A DNA stretch of 64,000 nt, from assembly GCA_963829705.1 (NCBI GenBank), contig CAWHJN010000001.1, positions 186,001 to 250,000 on the forward strand, given 5' to 3'. Of this stretch, positions 35,888 to 44,404 are shown piece after piece. The stretch's first letter is position 1. Each line of letters starts with the position of its first letter. The translations under genes were made by a program, and so were the position numbers. The stretch comes from CAWHJN01 sp963829705 (GTDB lineage: Bacteria > Bacteroidota > Rhodothermia > Rhodothermales > BA12). Under the pieces are notes generated by a model. The model searched no databases, was not told where the DNA came from, and worked only from the letters and a program-made list of their open reading frames with translations.

Positions 35888-37683
35888 CGCGCCCGGCATG
35901 CCGGGGAAGGACGGCGCACGTCAACATCCGTGGCCTCCACAGATCGATTCGGCGCGTGCTGGCGATGGTCGTGGCGGTGGGCCTTACCGCAAGCACCACG
36001 CGGGCGCAGACGACGTTCGCCCTCCTGGCCGATGGCGAGATGCAGGCGTGGGAAGCGTCGCAGGCGTGGACGGTGGACAGCCTCGACGCCGCGGCCCGCG
36101 ATGCGCTCGGCTGGCTCGCCGCAGATGGCTACGCGCTGGCCCGGATCGACTCGGCCTCGACGCGATCTCTCCCGCCCGACTCGGCCCGCATCACCCTCTA
36201 CGTGCGGCGGGGCGCGCGACTGCCGGTGGCGTCGCTGGCCCTCGACGGCCTCGCGCATCTGGACGAGGCGGCGGTGCGGGCACTGTTCGACACGCGGCCC
36301 GGCGCGCCACTCGATGCAGCGGTGCTCCGCGCCGACCTCGCACGCCTCGTGGATCGCTACGCGGCGGAAGGCTACGGCCTGGCGCAGGTCACCGTCACGC
36401 ACCTCGACCTGACTTTCGACGACGCGGGCACGCCCGCTGGAATCGCCCTCGCGCTGCGGGTGGACGAAGGCGCGGCCGTCGTGCTGCGGGGCGTCGAGAT
36501 GGGTGAGGGCGTCCGCACGCGCAGCGGGTACGCCGCCCGGTTGATGGGCCTGCGCGTGGGCGAGCCGCTGCGCGTCTTCGACCCCGCCGCGTTTCAGGAA
36601 CGGCTCGAAAAAACCCGCCTGTTCACCCGCGTGGGCCTGCCGCAGGTACTGCTCGACGGCCAGAACGGCGCGACGCTGCGGCTCGACGTGGAAGAAGCAC
36701 CGCCAGGAGCCTTCGACCTCGTGCTGGGCCTGCAACCCGGCGCGGCGGGCGAGTCCGCGACGTTCGTGGGAACGGGGCATCTGTTATTGCAAAACCTCTT
36801 TGGCACCGGGCAGCTCTATGAACTCCAGCTCAACCGCCTGCCGGGTCAGGTGAGCCGCCTCTTCGCACGCGCCTCGGTGCCGTTCGTGCTCGGCCTCCCG
36901 CTCCGGCTCGACGCCCGCTTCGACGGCACGCAGCAGGATTCGGCCTACGGCGCGCAGCAGTACCGAGGCAGCGCGGCCATCGGCGGGGTGGGGCGCGAGG
37001 TGTTGCTGACCGTCAGCCGCGAGGCGGTGAAGCCGGGCGTCGGGGGCGCCCGCGTGCAGAACGGGCGGCAGCGCGTGGCGCGGTCGTCGGCCACGTTCGT
37101 CGGCATCGGTTTCCACCTGTCCGACCTAGACGTGCCTTACAACCCCCGGCGCGGCTACGTGTGGGAGACGCTTCTCGAACACGGCACCCGGCAGCGGACG
37201 CGCACCGTGGAGGACAACGGCACGCTCGTGCGCGAGCGCACCGCCACGCGGCAGGAGCGCCTGACGACGCAGGCCCGCCTGTACCGACCGCTCGCGCGGC
37301 GCGTCGTCGGGGCCGCCGGGCTGGACGGCTACGCGCTCCTCAGCGACGCCTACGAGGAGAGCGAGCTGTTCCGGCTCGGCGGTGCAACCACGCTGCGCGG
37401 CTACGACGAAGACCGCTTCCGACCGCGCTACGCCGCACGCGGGTTCGCTGAAGTGCGCCTGCTGCTCGACCGGCTCTCGTACGCCTTCCTTTTCGCCGAC
37501 GTCGCCTATCTCGACCAGCCCGAGGCGACGGGTGTATCTTCGCTGCGCGGCGTCTATCCCGGCTACGGCCTCGGCGTGCAGGTGTCCACCGGCGTCGGCC
37601 TCGTCGTGGCCACCTACGCCGCCAGCCCCGAGTCCGGCTGGGCGTCGGGGCGCATCCACCTCGGTTTGTCCTTCGGCCTGTGA
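35884..37683 (+). CDS. Omp85/BamA-superfamily outer-membrane barrel protein
   Basis: 599 residues from a GTG at 35884 in a 4-base overlap with the monoheme gene. Signal peptide around MVVAVGLTASTTRAQ. Residues about 80-215 hold two or more POTRA domains (LPVASLALDGLAHLDEAAVR, FDTRPGAPLDAAVLRADLAR, RYAAEGYGLAQVTVTHLDL). The Omp85 barrel follows, with the diagnostic RGY-type motif FRLGGATTLRGYDEDRFRPR and terminal strand SGRIHLGLSFGL. It may insert or translocate proteins across the outer membrane. Its position right after two heme lipoproteins is unusual and suggests a dedicated role for that pair. Confidence 0.85.
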   Translation: MTRPACRGRTAHVNIRGLHRSIRRVLAMVVAVGLTASTTRAQTTFALLADGEMQAWEASQAWTVDSLDAAARDALGWLAADGYALARIDSASTRSLPPDSARITLYVRRGARLPVASLALDGLAHLDEAAVRALFDTRPGAPLDAAVLRADLARLVDRYAAEGYGLAQVTVTHLDLTFDDAGTPAGIALALRVDEGAAVVLRGVEMGEGVRTRSGYAARLMGLRVGEPLRVFDPAAFQERLEKTRLFTRVGLPQVLLDGQNGATLRLDVEEAPPGAFDLVLGLQPGAAGESATFVGTGHLLLQNLFGTGQLYELQLNRLPGQVSRLFARASVPFVLGLPLRLDARFDGTQQDSAYGAQQYRGSAAIGGVGREVLLTVSREAVKPGVGGARVQNGRQRVARSSATFVGIGFHLSDLDVPYNPRRGYVWETLLEHGTRQRTRTVEDNGTLVRERTATRQERLTTQARLYRPLARRVVGAAGLDGYALLSDAYEESELFRLGGATTLRGYDEDRFRPRYAARGFAEVRLLLDRLSYAFLFADVAYLDQPEATGVSSLRGVYPGYGLGVQVSTGVGLVVATYAASPESGWASGRIHLGLSFGL

Positions 37684-38396
37684 CGACGCTCTTCTACGCC
37701 CCGCTGCCCTGCTTCGCCGACTCTCGCATCGTGTTGCCTGAGGGCGAGGCCCGCCACGCCGTGCGCGTGCTGCGGATGCGCGTGGGCGACGAGATCACGG
37801 TGGTCGATGGCGAGGGCGGCTGGTACCGGGGCGCGCTGGCTGAGGCGTCGCCCGAAAAAGCCGTCGTCGAGATCGCCGAGACGCGCCGCGAGGTGGGCGA
37901 ACCGCGCCGCCGCGTGGTGCTGGCCCTCGGCGTGCTCCACCACCGAGACCGCTTCGAGGTAGCCGTCGAAAAGGCCGTCGAACTGGGCGCGACGGGCATC
38001 GTGCCGCTGCGCTCGGCGCGTGCCGCGCCGGGAAAACTGCGGCAGCCGCGGTTGGAAACCATCGTGCTGGCGGCCATGAAACAGTCCCTCCGCAGTCGGC
38101 TGCCGCACGTCTACGACGAGCACGATCTGGAAAGCACACTCAGCCTCGTACCGGACGCTCACGTGCTCGTCGCGCACGAAGGGGCGTCGGAAGCGCGCAC
38201 CCCTGCCGAGGTCGTCGGGACGGGAGACGCGCGGCCCATCGTCGTCCTCATCGGTCCGGAAGGCGGCTTCACCGACGGCGAGGTCGACGCCGCCGTGGCG
38301 GCAGGGGCCGAGGTGGTGTCGCTGGGCCCGCGCCGTCTGCGCGCCGAAACCGCCGCCACCACCGCCCTCGCTGACCTGATGCTGCACCTCGGGTGA
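37680..38396 (+). CDS. rsmE: 16S rRNA (uracil-1498-N3) methyltransferase RsmE
   Basis: 238 residues from GTG 37680, overlapping the Omp85 stop (GTGA). N-terminal PUA-like barrel (GEARHAVRVLRMRVGDEITV), then the SPOUT knot: VEKAVELGATGIVPLRSARA, LIGPEGGFTDGEVDAAVAAG and LGPRRLRAETAATTALADLM. These are diagnostic of RsmE, which methylates N3 of U1498 in 16S rRNA using SAM. Translation coupling to the envelope cluster is positional and need not mean functional linkage. Confidence 0.94.
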   Translation: MTTLFYAPLPCFADSRIVLPEGEARHAVRVLRMRVGDEITVVDGEGGWYRGALAEASPEKAVVEIAETRREVGEPRRRVVLALGVLHHRDRFEVAVEKAVELGATGIVPLRSARAAPGKLRQPRLETIVLAAMKQSLRSRLPHVYDEHDLESTLSLVPDAHVLVAHEGASEARTPAEVVGTGDARPIVVLIGPEGGFTDGEVDAAVAAGAEVVSLGPRRLRAETAATTALADLMLHLG

Positions 38397-38426
38397 GACC
38401 GCCGGTTCATCCTATGACGCGTCTGC

Positions 38427-39260
38427 TCAGTAGCTCTCGTCGCCGCTCGGGAACGCCTTCGCCCGCACGTCCTGGACGTAGTGCCCTACGGCTTCACCGA
38501 TGAGCGTGTCGAGGTGGGCATAGCGGCGCACGAAGCGCGGGTTGAAATCCGTCGAGAGACCCAGCAGGTCGTGCAGAACGAGCACCTGCCCGTCGCACCC
38601 CACGCCCGCGCCGATGCCGATGGTGGGGATGGAGATCGACTGCGAGACTTCGGCGGCGAGCGTCGCCGGGATTTTTTCGAGCACGATGGCGAACGAGCCA
38701 CATTCTTCGAGCAAGAGGGCGTCGCGGCGAAGGTCGTCGGCTTCCTGCTCTTCGCGCGCCCGCACGCGGTAGGTGCCGAATTTGTAGATGCTCTGCGGCG
38801 TCAGCCCGAGGTGGCCCATCACCGGGATGCCCGCGTCTACGATGCGGCGGAGGGCTTCCTCGGCGGCTTTCCCGCCTTCGAGTTTCACGGCGTGCGCGCC
38901 GGTCTCCTTCATGATGCGGATGGCCGAGTTGAGCGCCTCTTTTGAGTTGCCCTGGTACGACCCGAACGGCAGATCGACGACGATGAGTGCCCGCTGCGCG
39001 GCTCGTACGACACTCTGCGCGTGGACGATCATGTGGTCGAGCGTGATGGGCAGCGTCGTCTCGTGGCCGTGCATCACATTCGAGGCCGAGTCGCCCACGA
39101 GGATCACGTCCACCCCCGCGCCATCGACGAGCCGGGCGAGCGTGTAGTCGTACGCCGTCAGCATGGCGATGGGCGTCCCTGCGGCCTTCATCTCCTGAAG
39201 CGTCTGCGTGGTGACGCGGCGGGTATGTGCGGCGGAAGGGCCGGTGGTCTGGGTGGACAT
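38427..39260 (-). CDS. panB: 3-methyl-2-oxobutanoate hydroxymethyltransferase (PanB)
   Basis: 277 residues from ATG 39260. Full-length PanB with TAYDYTLARLVDGAGVDVIL, the metal-binding LVGDSASNVMHGHETTLPIT, VVDLPFGSYQGNSKEALNSA, AVKLEGGKAAEEALRRIVDA, GIPVMGHLGLTPQSIYKFG and the C-terminal GIGAGVGCDGQVLVLHDLLG. It adds a hydroxymethyl group from 5,10-methylenetetrahydrofolate to 2-oxoisovalerate in pantothenate/CoA synthesis. Convergent with rsmE. Not adjacent to panC in this window. Confidence 0.96.
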   Translation of the reverse strand: MSTQTTGPSAAHTRRVTTQTLQEMKAAGTPIAMLTAYDYTLARLVDGAGVDVILVGDSASNVMHGHETTLPITLDHMIVHAQSVVRAAQRALIVVDLPFGSYQGNSKEALNSAIRIMKETGAHAVKLEGGKAAEEALRRIVDAGIPVMGHLGLTPQSIYKFGTYRVRAREEQEADDLRRDALLLEECGSFAIVLEKIPATLAAEVSQSISIPTIGIGAGVGCDGQVLVLHDLLGLSTDFNPRFVRRYAHLDTLIGEAVGHYVQDVRAKAFPSGDESY

Positions 39261-39357
39261 GGAGAGGGAGGGTTTCGCTCGCGGTTGGTTTTGCTCGCTG
39301 CTGGTCGGTTGGCGCTACCAGACTCGATAACCAGCCCAGCCAACAACACTCTGCATC

Positions 39358-40203
39358 CTAATCCCGCAGCAGATCGAGCAGGCGGACGATGGTGCTCTTG
39401 AGATCACGCCGGTCCACGACGACGTCAACGAAGCCGTGCTCCTGCAGAAACTCGGCCTGCTGGAAGCCCGGTGGCAGGTCGTAGCCGATGGTTTCGCGGA
39501 TGACGCGCGGGCCGGCGAAGCCGATGAGCGCGCCCTTCTCGGCGATGTTGAAGTCGCCCAGCATGGCGAACGAGGCCGTCACGCCGCCCGTCGTCGGGTG
39601 GGTGAGGACGGCGAAGTAGGGGAGGCCGAGCGTATCGAGGCGGGCGAGATGGGCGCTCGTCTTGGCCATCTGCATCAGACTCAGCGCGCCTTCCATCATG
39701 CGCGCGCCGCCGCTCTGCGCGATCACGACGACGGGGATTTTCTCCTCGCAGCCGCGCGCGATGGCGCGGGCGATAACTTCGCCGACGACCGACCCCATCG
39801 AGCCGCCGACAAACGAGAAATCCATCGCTGCCATCGACACGCGGTGGCCGCCGATGGTGCCGGTGCCCGAGCGCACGGCGTCGTTGAGGCCGGTTTTGCG
39901 GCGCGCTTCTTTGAGGCGGGCCGGGTACGGCTTGGTGTCCACGAACGAGAGTTTGTCGACCGATACGAGGTCGTCGTCGTGGCGCTCGTAGTCGCCGCCG
40001 TCGAAGAGCATCTCGAAGTAGCCTTCGCTCCTGAGGCGGAAGTGGTGGCCGCTGCCGGGCGCGACCCAGAAGTTCTCGTGTAGTTCGCGCCGGTTGAGGA
40101 TGCTGCCCGTGTCGGGGTCTTTGATCCACTGCCCGTCTGGCACGTCGTTCTGCTCCGACGGGGTGGTGACGATGTTGGCTTTCGTGCGGCGGAACCACGC
40201 CAT
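39358..40203 (-). CDS. accD: Acetyl-CoA carboxylase carboxyltransferase beta subunit (AccD), zinc finger absent
   Basis: 281 residues from ATG 40203. The crotonase-like carboxyltransferase core is intact: GTIGGHRVSMAAMDFSFVGG, SGGARMMEGALSLMQMAKTS, LTHPTTGGVTASFAMLGDF, FAGPRVIRETIGYDLPPGFQ. It transfers CO2 from carboxybiotin to acetyl-CoA with AccA in fatty acid synthesis. The N-terminal ribbon normally carries four zinc Cys; here the same segment reads WIKDPDTGSILNRRELHENF followed by VAPGSGHHFRL, with Asp, Thr, Ala and Ser in their place. The ribbon fold seems kept but metal binding is not possible by this route. Confidence 0.94.
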   Translation of the reverse strand: MAWFRRTKANIVTTPSEQNDVPDGQWIKDPDTGSILNRRELHENFWVAPGSGHHFRLRSEGYFEMLFDGGDYERHDDDLVSVDKLSFVDTKPYPARLKEARRKTGLNDAVRSGTGTIGGHRVSMAAMDFSFVGGSMGSVVGEVIARAIARGCEEKIPVVVIAQSGGARMMEGALSLMQMAKTSAHLARLDTLGLPYFAVLTHPTTGGVTASFAMLGDFNIAEKGALIGFAGPRVIRETIGYDLPPGFQQAEFLQEHGFVDVVVDRRDLKSTIVRLLDLLRD

Positions 40204-40279
40204 GCGAACAGTGGGGTCTTGAATGAACAGGCAAACTTACGGCGGCAGGCCGCGAGGAGCCACGCATCCGCCCAGATGA

Positions 40280-40972
40280 TTACACCAGCGCGGCGGCACC
40301 CGGAAGCGGAAACGCCTTGAGATAGTCGGGCTCGAACGCCTCGACGGATTCCGCCTCTCCCCGCTGCCAGCGGTCGAAGCCGAGCGCCGCAACCGCCGTG
40401 GCGTGCGGCGAAACCAGCTCGCCGGAGAGCACGCGCGCGCGCGGCAGCAGAGGAGCCAGTGCCTCCGCGCCCGCGCCGACGAGCACGAGCGGTTTCTGCT
40501 GAGGTGCGCTCGTCGCGGCGTGGTCGAGCGTCAGCGCCCGCGCGTCGCCGTAGGCTTCGAACCCATCGTCGACACGAAAAAACCAGCGGAGGTAGACTTC
40601 GCCGCGCCGTGAGGGGAAGACTGCTCCCAGCGCCTCGCCCGTGCGGACGGCGTGGCGGGCGCGGTGCGCGAGGGCGTCGAGCGACGGCACAGCGACGAGC
40701 GCGAGGTCGCGCGCGGCGCACAAGCCTTTGGCCGTGCTCACGCCGATCCGCAGGCCCGTGTACGAGCCCGGGCCCGCCGACACCGCCACGGCCCCGAGCG
40801 CCTCCCAGCCGCCCGGTAGCCACCGAAGCGCTTCGGCAACGAGCGGGGCGAGCGCGCGGGCGTGCTGCTGTTTGAGGCGGATGGAGGCGTCGAACACCAC
40901 ACGGACGCCGTCGTGGACGGCCACGCTGCACACGTCGGTGGCGGTTTCGAGGGCCAGCAGGGCCTGCTTCAT
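40280..40972 (-). CDS. tsaB: tRNA threonylcarbamoyladenosine biosynthesis protein TsaB
   Basis: 230 residues from ATG 40972, 76 bases upstream of accD. N-terminal MKQALLALETATDVCSVAV and the diagnostic AVSAGPGSYTGLRIGVSTAK of the ASKHA-fold TsaB, plus the region FPSRRGEVYLRWF. TsaB partners TsaD and TsaE to place the threonylcarbamoyl group on A37 of ANN-decoding tRNAs. Divergent from the EF-G-like gene. Confidence 0.92.
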   Translation of the reverse strand: MKQALLALETATDVCSVAVHDGVRVVFDASIRLKQQHARALAPLVAEALRWLPGGWEALGAVAVSAGPGSYTGLRIGVSTAKGLCAARDLALVAVPSLDALAHRARHAVRTGEALGAVFPSRRGEVYLRWFFRVDDGFEAYGDARALTLDHAATSAPQQKPLVLVGAGAEALAPLLPRARVLSGELVSPHATAVAALGFDRWQRGEAESVEAFEPDYLKAFPLPGAAALV

Positions 40973-41081
40973 CGGTCTTGTTCTGAGCGTGTTGTGGAAT
41001 ATCTTCCAACCGTCCGGTGGCGTGTGCGGTTCGCCCTCCGCCCCGGCCCCGTTCCCGAAGCGCTTTTCTCATCCGACCGCT

Positions 41082-43208
41082 ATGAAATCGTACTCCACCG
41101 ATCAGATTCGCAACGTTGCCCTCGTGGGCCATCACGGCAGCGGCAAGACGTCGCTCGCCGAAGCCATGCTCTACGTCAGCGGCGGGCGCGAGCGGCGCGG
41201 GTCGGTGGCCGACGGCACTACCGCCAGCGACTACCACCCGAGCGAAATCGAGCGCCAGATGTCGGTCTTCACCTCGCTCGTCCACGCCGAGTGGAAGGGA
41301 AATAAGATCAACATTCTCGACACGCCCGGCTACCCGGACTTCGCGGGCGAGGTCATCACCGCGCTCAAAGCCGCCGACGCCGCCATCTTCGTGATGAACG
41401 CGGCCGAGGGCGTGCAGGTAGGGACGGAACTCGCCTGGAAATATGCCGACATGACGCACACGCCCGCGATGTTCGTCATCAACCAGCTCGACCGTCCCGA
41501 CGCCAGCTTCCGCGACCTCGTCAAGCAGATTCAGGAGCGCTTCGGGCGCGGCGCGACCGTCGTCCAGATCGACGGTGGATTAGGCACGCGCTCCATCATC
41601 GACGTGCTGACGATGAAAACGCTCGTCCACCCCGAGAACCTGCACGGCCAGAGCGAAGAGGCCGACATCGACGCCGCCCATAGCGACGAGGCCAATGACC
41701 TCCACAACGCCCTCATCGAGAACATCGCCGAGAACGACGAGGGGCTGATGGAACTGTATTTCGAGAAAGGCAACCTGAGCGAGGACGAGATGCGGAAAGG
41801 GCTTGCCGAGGCGATGATCAAGCGGCAGCTATTCCCCATCTTCGTCACCAGCGCCGAGAACAACATTGGCGTGGGGCGGCTGATGAGTTTCATCAACAAC
41901 GTGTTTCCCTCGCCCGCGGCCATGCCCGGCGCACGCCTCGAAAACGGCGGCACGCTCGATCCCGACCCGCAGGGCGAGCCGGTCGCGTTCGTCTACCGCA
42001 CGATGGCCGAGCCGCACGTGGGCGAGTACTCGTTCCTGCGCGTCTACAACGGGACGCTCAGAAGCGGGCAGGATCTCGAAAACGCGCAGACGGGCGTTAC
42101 CGAGCGCGTGGGGACGCTCTACGCCGTCAACGGACGCGAGCGCGACACGATGGACGAGGCCGCAGCCGGCGACCTGACGGCGCTCATCAAGCTCAAAAAC
42201 ACGCACACGAGCAACACGCTGCGCGCGAAAGGCCAGCAGGCCGTCATCGAACCCATCCACTTTCCCGACCCGCGCTACACCGTCTCCGTGCGGGCGGCGC
42301 GCGAGGGCGACGAGGACAAGCTCGCGCAGGGCCTGCACCAACTCGTTGAGGAAGACCCCTCACTCATCGTCACGCACGACGCGCACCTCGGGCAGGTGCT
42401 CCTCGGCGGGCAGGGCGAGTTGCACCTCCAGATCGCCGCCTACCGCCTCAAAAACCGCTTTGGCGTGGATGTCGAGTTCGACGCGCCGCGCATCTCGTAC
42501 CGCGAGACCATCCAGCAGCAGGCGCGGGCGCAGTACCGCCACAAAAAGCAGACGGGCGGGGCGGGGCAGTTTGCCGACATCTCGCTTCTCGTCGAGCCGC
42601 TCGAAGGCGATTTCAGCCCGCCCGCCGACATCAGCGTGCGGAAGGTGGACGTTCAGGAATTGCCGTGGGGCGCAAAGATCGAGTTCATCGACGGCATCGT
42701 GGGCGGTGTGATCGACATGCGGCGCTTTTTCGGCGCCATCCAGAAAGGCATCCTGGATGCCGTGCAGCAGGGGCCGATTGCGGGCTACCCCGTGGGCGAC
42801 ATCCGCGTGGTGATCTACGACGGCTCGATGCACTCGGTCGATTCCAACGAGAACGCCTTCAAGTCTGCCGCCCGCATGGCTTTCCGCGACGCCTTCCGGC
42901 AGGCGCAGCCCGTGTTGCTCGAACCCATCCACGACGTGACGATCACCGTCCCCGTGGGCGACGTGGGCGACGTGATGGGCGACCTCAACACACGGCGCGG
43001 GCGCATCCAGGGCATCGAAGCCGACGGCTTTTTCCAGTCGATCAAAGCGCAGGTGCCCGAGGCCGAACTCTACCGCTACGCCACGTCGCTGCGCTCGATG
43101 ACGCAGGGGCGCGGTCTGCACCACAACGTATTCGCCCACTACGACACCATGCCCCGCCACGTGCAAGAAAAACTGGTCTCGGAAAACGCCGCTGAGGCCG
43201 AGGCGTGA
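41082..43208 (+). CDS. EF-G-2-type translational GTPase (elongation factor G paralog)
   Basis: 708 residues from ATG 41082 (an in-frame ATG at 40641 lies inside tsaB antisense and is rejected). Domains in order: G domain with G1 LVGHHGSGKTSLAEAMLY, G3 NILDTPGYPDFAGEVITAL and an altered G4 INQLDRPD (usual NKxD), domain II, III (IEPIHFPDPRYTVSV, DPSLIVTHDAHLGQVLLGGQ), IV (KKQTGGAGQFADISLLVEPL, YDGSMHSVDSNENAFKSAAR) and V (PIHDVTITVPVGDVGDVMGD). GHxGSGKT with DxPGYxDF is the signature of the EF-G-2 group, not canonical FusA (AHIDAGKTT, DTPGHVDF). Role probably in translation or a ribosome-linked stress function. Confidence 0.9.
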   Translation: MKSYSTDQIRNVALVGHHGSGKTSLAEAMLYVSGGRERRGSVADGTTASDYHPSEIERQMSVFTSLVHAEWKGNKINILDTPGYPDFAGEVITALKAADAAIFVMNAAEGVQVGTELAWKYADMTHTPAMFVINQLDRPDASFRDLVKQIQERFGRGATVVQIDGGLGTRSIIDVLTMKTLVHPENLHGQSEEADIDAAHSDEANDLHNALIENIAENDEGLMELYFEKGNLSEDEMRKGLAEAMIKRQLFPIFVTSAENNIGVGRLMSFINNVFPSPAAMPGARLENGGTLDPDPQGEPVAFVYRTMAEPHVGEYSFLRVYNGTLRSGQDLENAQTGVTERVGTLYAVNGRERDTMDEAAAGDLTALIKLKNTHTSNTLRAKGQQAVIEPIHFPDPRYTVSVRAAREGDEDKLAQGLHQLVEEDPSLIVTHDAHLGQVLLGGQGELHLQIAAYRLKNRFGVDVEFDAPRISYRETIQQQARAQYRHKKQTGGAGQFADISLLVEPLEGDFSPPADISVRKVDVQELPWGAKIEFIDGIVGGVIDMRRFFGAIQKGILDAVQQGPIAGYPVGDIRVVIYDGSMHSVDSNENAFKSAARMAFRDAFRQAQPVLLEPIHDVTITVPVGDVGDVMGDLNTRRGRIQGIEADGFFQSIKAQVPEAELYRYATSLRSMTQGRGLHHNVFAHYDTMPRHVQEKLVSENAAEAEA

Positions 43209-43300
43209 TACACCCAGGCTGATGAATCGATGCGTTGCTCCCCAATCAAGCCGGGGATGACGATGAAAAGGAAGCGCGGCAAAATCTGGGACTTGATCTG

Positions 43301-44389
43301 ATGCGGTGGATCGCGGTCGTTTGTCTTGCATGGAGCGTGGTGCTGCCGCTCGGCGCGCAGACGGGCGGGCGGGTATTCGCCGGGAGGGTGGTGGATGCCG
43401 CCGACGACCAGCCGCTGCCGGGGGCCAACGTCTTCGTGGCGGGCAGCACGATGGGGACAGCCACGGATGCCGAGGGCTTTTTCAGGCTCGCGCTCGGCCT
43501 GTCCGGGCCGGTGGATCTCGTCGTGTCGATGGTGGGCTACGAGCGCCAGCAAGTGCGGCTCGATGCGTCGCGGTCGGGGCTGGTGTTCCGCCTCGTCGCC
43601 TCGCCCGTAGCGCTCGGGGGCGTGGAGGTCACCGCGCAGCAGGACAAAGCGTGGCGTAGGCACCTCAAACGCTTTACCGCCCTCTTTCTCGGCGCGACGC
43701 GCAACGCCTCCAGGTGCACGATCCTGAACCCAGAGGTGCTGGATTTCACGTACGACCCGGCGACCGATTTCCTCACCGCGCGCAGCGATGCGCCGCTCGT
43801 CTTCGAAAACCGAGCGCTGGGCTACCGCGTGGAGTACCTGCTGGATCGGTTTGTGGGCAGCGAAACCACGTTGCAGTGGGGGGGCGTGAGCCACTTCACC
43901 GAGATGATGCCGCGCGACGAACGTGAGCGGAAACGGTTCGAAGCCGAACGTCGCCGCGCGTTCATGGGGTCGCCACGTCACTTTCTGGCCGCGCTCCAGG
44001 CAGACAGCCTCTATGAAGCGCAGTTTCGCGTTTACGCCACGCCCACGCCGGGCTCCGTTCACGAAGACCGCCCCATTGAGCCGGAGGCATGGCACACGCT
44101 GCTCAAACCCACGGGCGAAGCAGGCCGCAGCTACCTCGATTTCTCGCAGGCGCTGATGGTGTCGTTCATGGGCGAACCCGAAGAAGACAGCTACCGCCAG
44201 GGACGCAGGCTGAGCCATCCGTCTGCCTGGCAACTGTCGTGGCTGAAGCTCCGCGCTGGTCCCGTCGCTGTGGATGCGACCGGGCACGTGCTCGATGCCT
44301 ACGATCTCGTCCAGTACGGCTACTGGGCGTGGGAGGGGGCGGCGGAGTTGCTGCCGTGGGACTACCGGCCCGAGACACTCATCCCATGA
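43301..44389 (+). CDS. Secreted carboxypeptidase-regulatory-like-domain protein
   Basis: 362 residues from ATG 43301 with a signal peptide (MRWIAVVCLAWSVVLPLGAQ). Residues about 25-110 are a CarboxypepD_reg-like beta-sandwich (GRVVDAADDQPLPGANVFVA, DAEGFFRLALGLSGPVDLVV). The rest is a globular domain common in Bacteroidota proteins of this layout (AWRRHLKRFTALFLGATRNA, VLDFTYDPATDFLTARSDAP, LGYRVEYLLDRF); no barrel or TonB plug. Function unknown. Convergent with a TonB-dependent receptor, 15 bases apart. Confidence 0.78.
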   Translation: MRWIAVVCLAWSVVLPLGAQTGGRVFAGRVVDAADDQPLPGANVFVAGSTMGTATDAEGFFRLALGLSGPVDLVVSMVGYERQQVRLDASRSGLVFRLVASPVALGGVEVTAQQDKAWRRHLKRFTALFLGATRNASRCTILNPEVLDFTYDPATDFLTARSDAPLVFENRALGYRVEYLLDRFVGSETTLQWGGVSHFTEMMPRDERERKRFEAERRRAFMGSPRHFLAALQADSLYEAQFRVYATPTPGSVHEDRPIEPEAWHTLLKPTGEAGRSYLDFSQALMVSFMGEPEEDSYRQGRRLSHPSAWQLSWLKLRAGPVAVDATGHVLDAYDLVQYGYWAWEGAAELLPWDYRPETLIP

Positions 44390-44404
44390 AACCGACTTCT
44401 TTCC

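Noticed and set aside
39723..41459. 578-codon minus-strand frame through accD/tsaB/EF-G
   Set aside because: Runs out of frame through three well-supported genes.
43209..43300. Small gene or RNA between the EF-G-like and CarboxypepD_reg genes
   Set aside because: No start-to-stop frame with coding character and no stable fold noticed.
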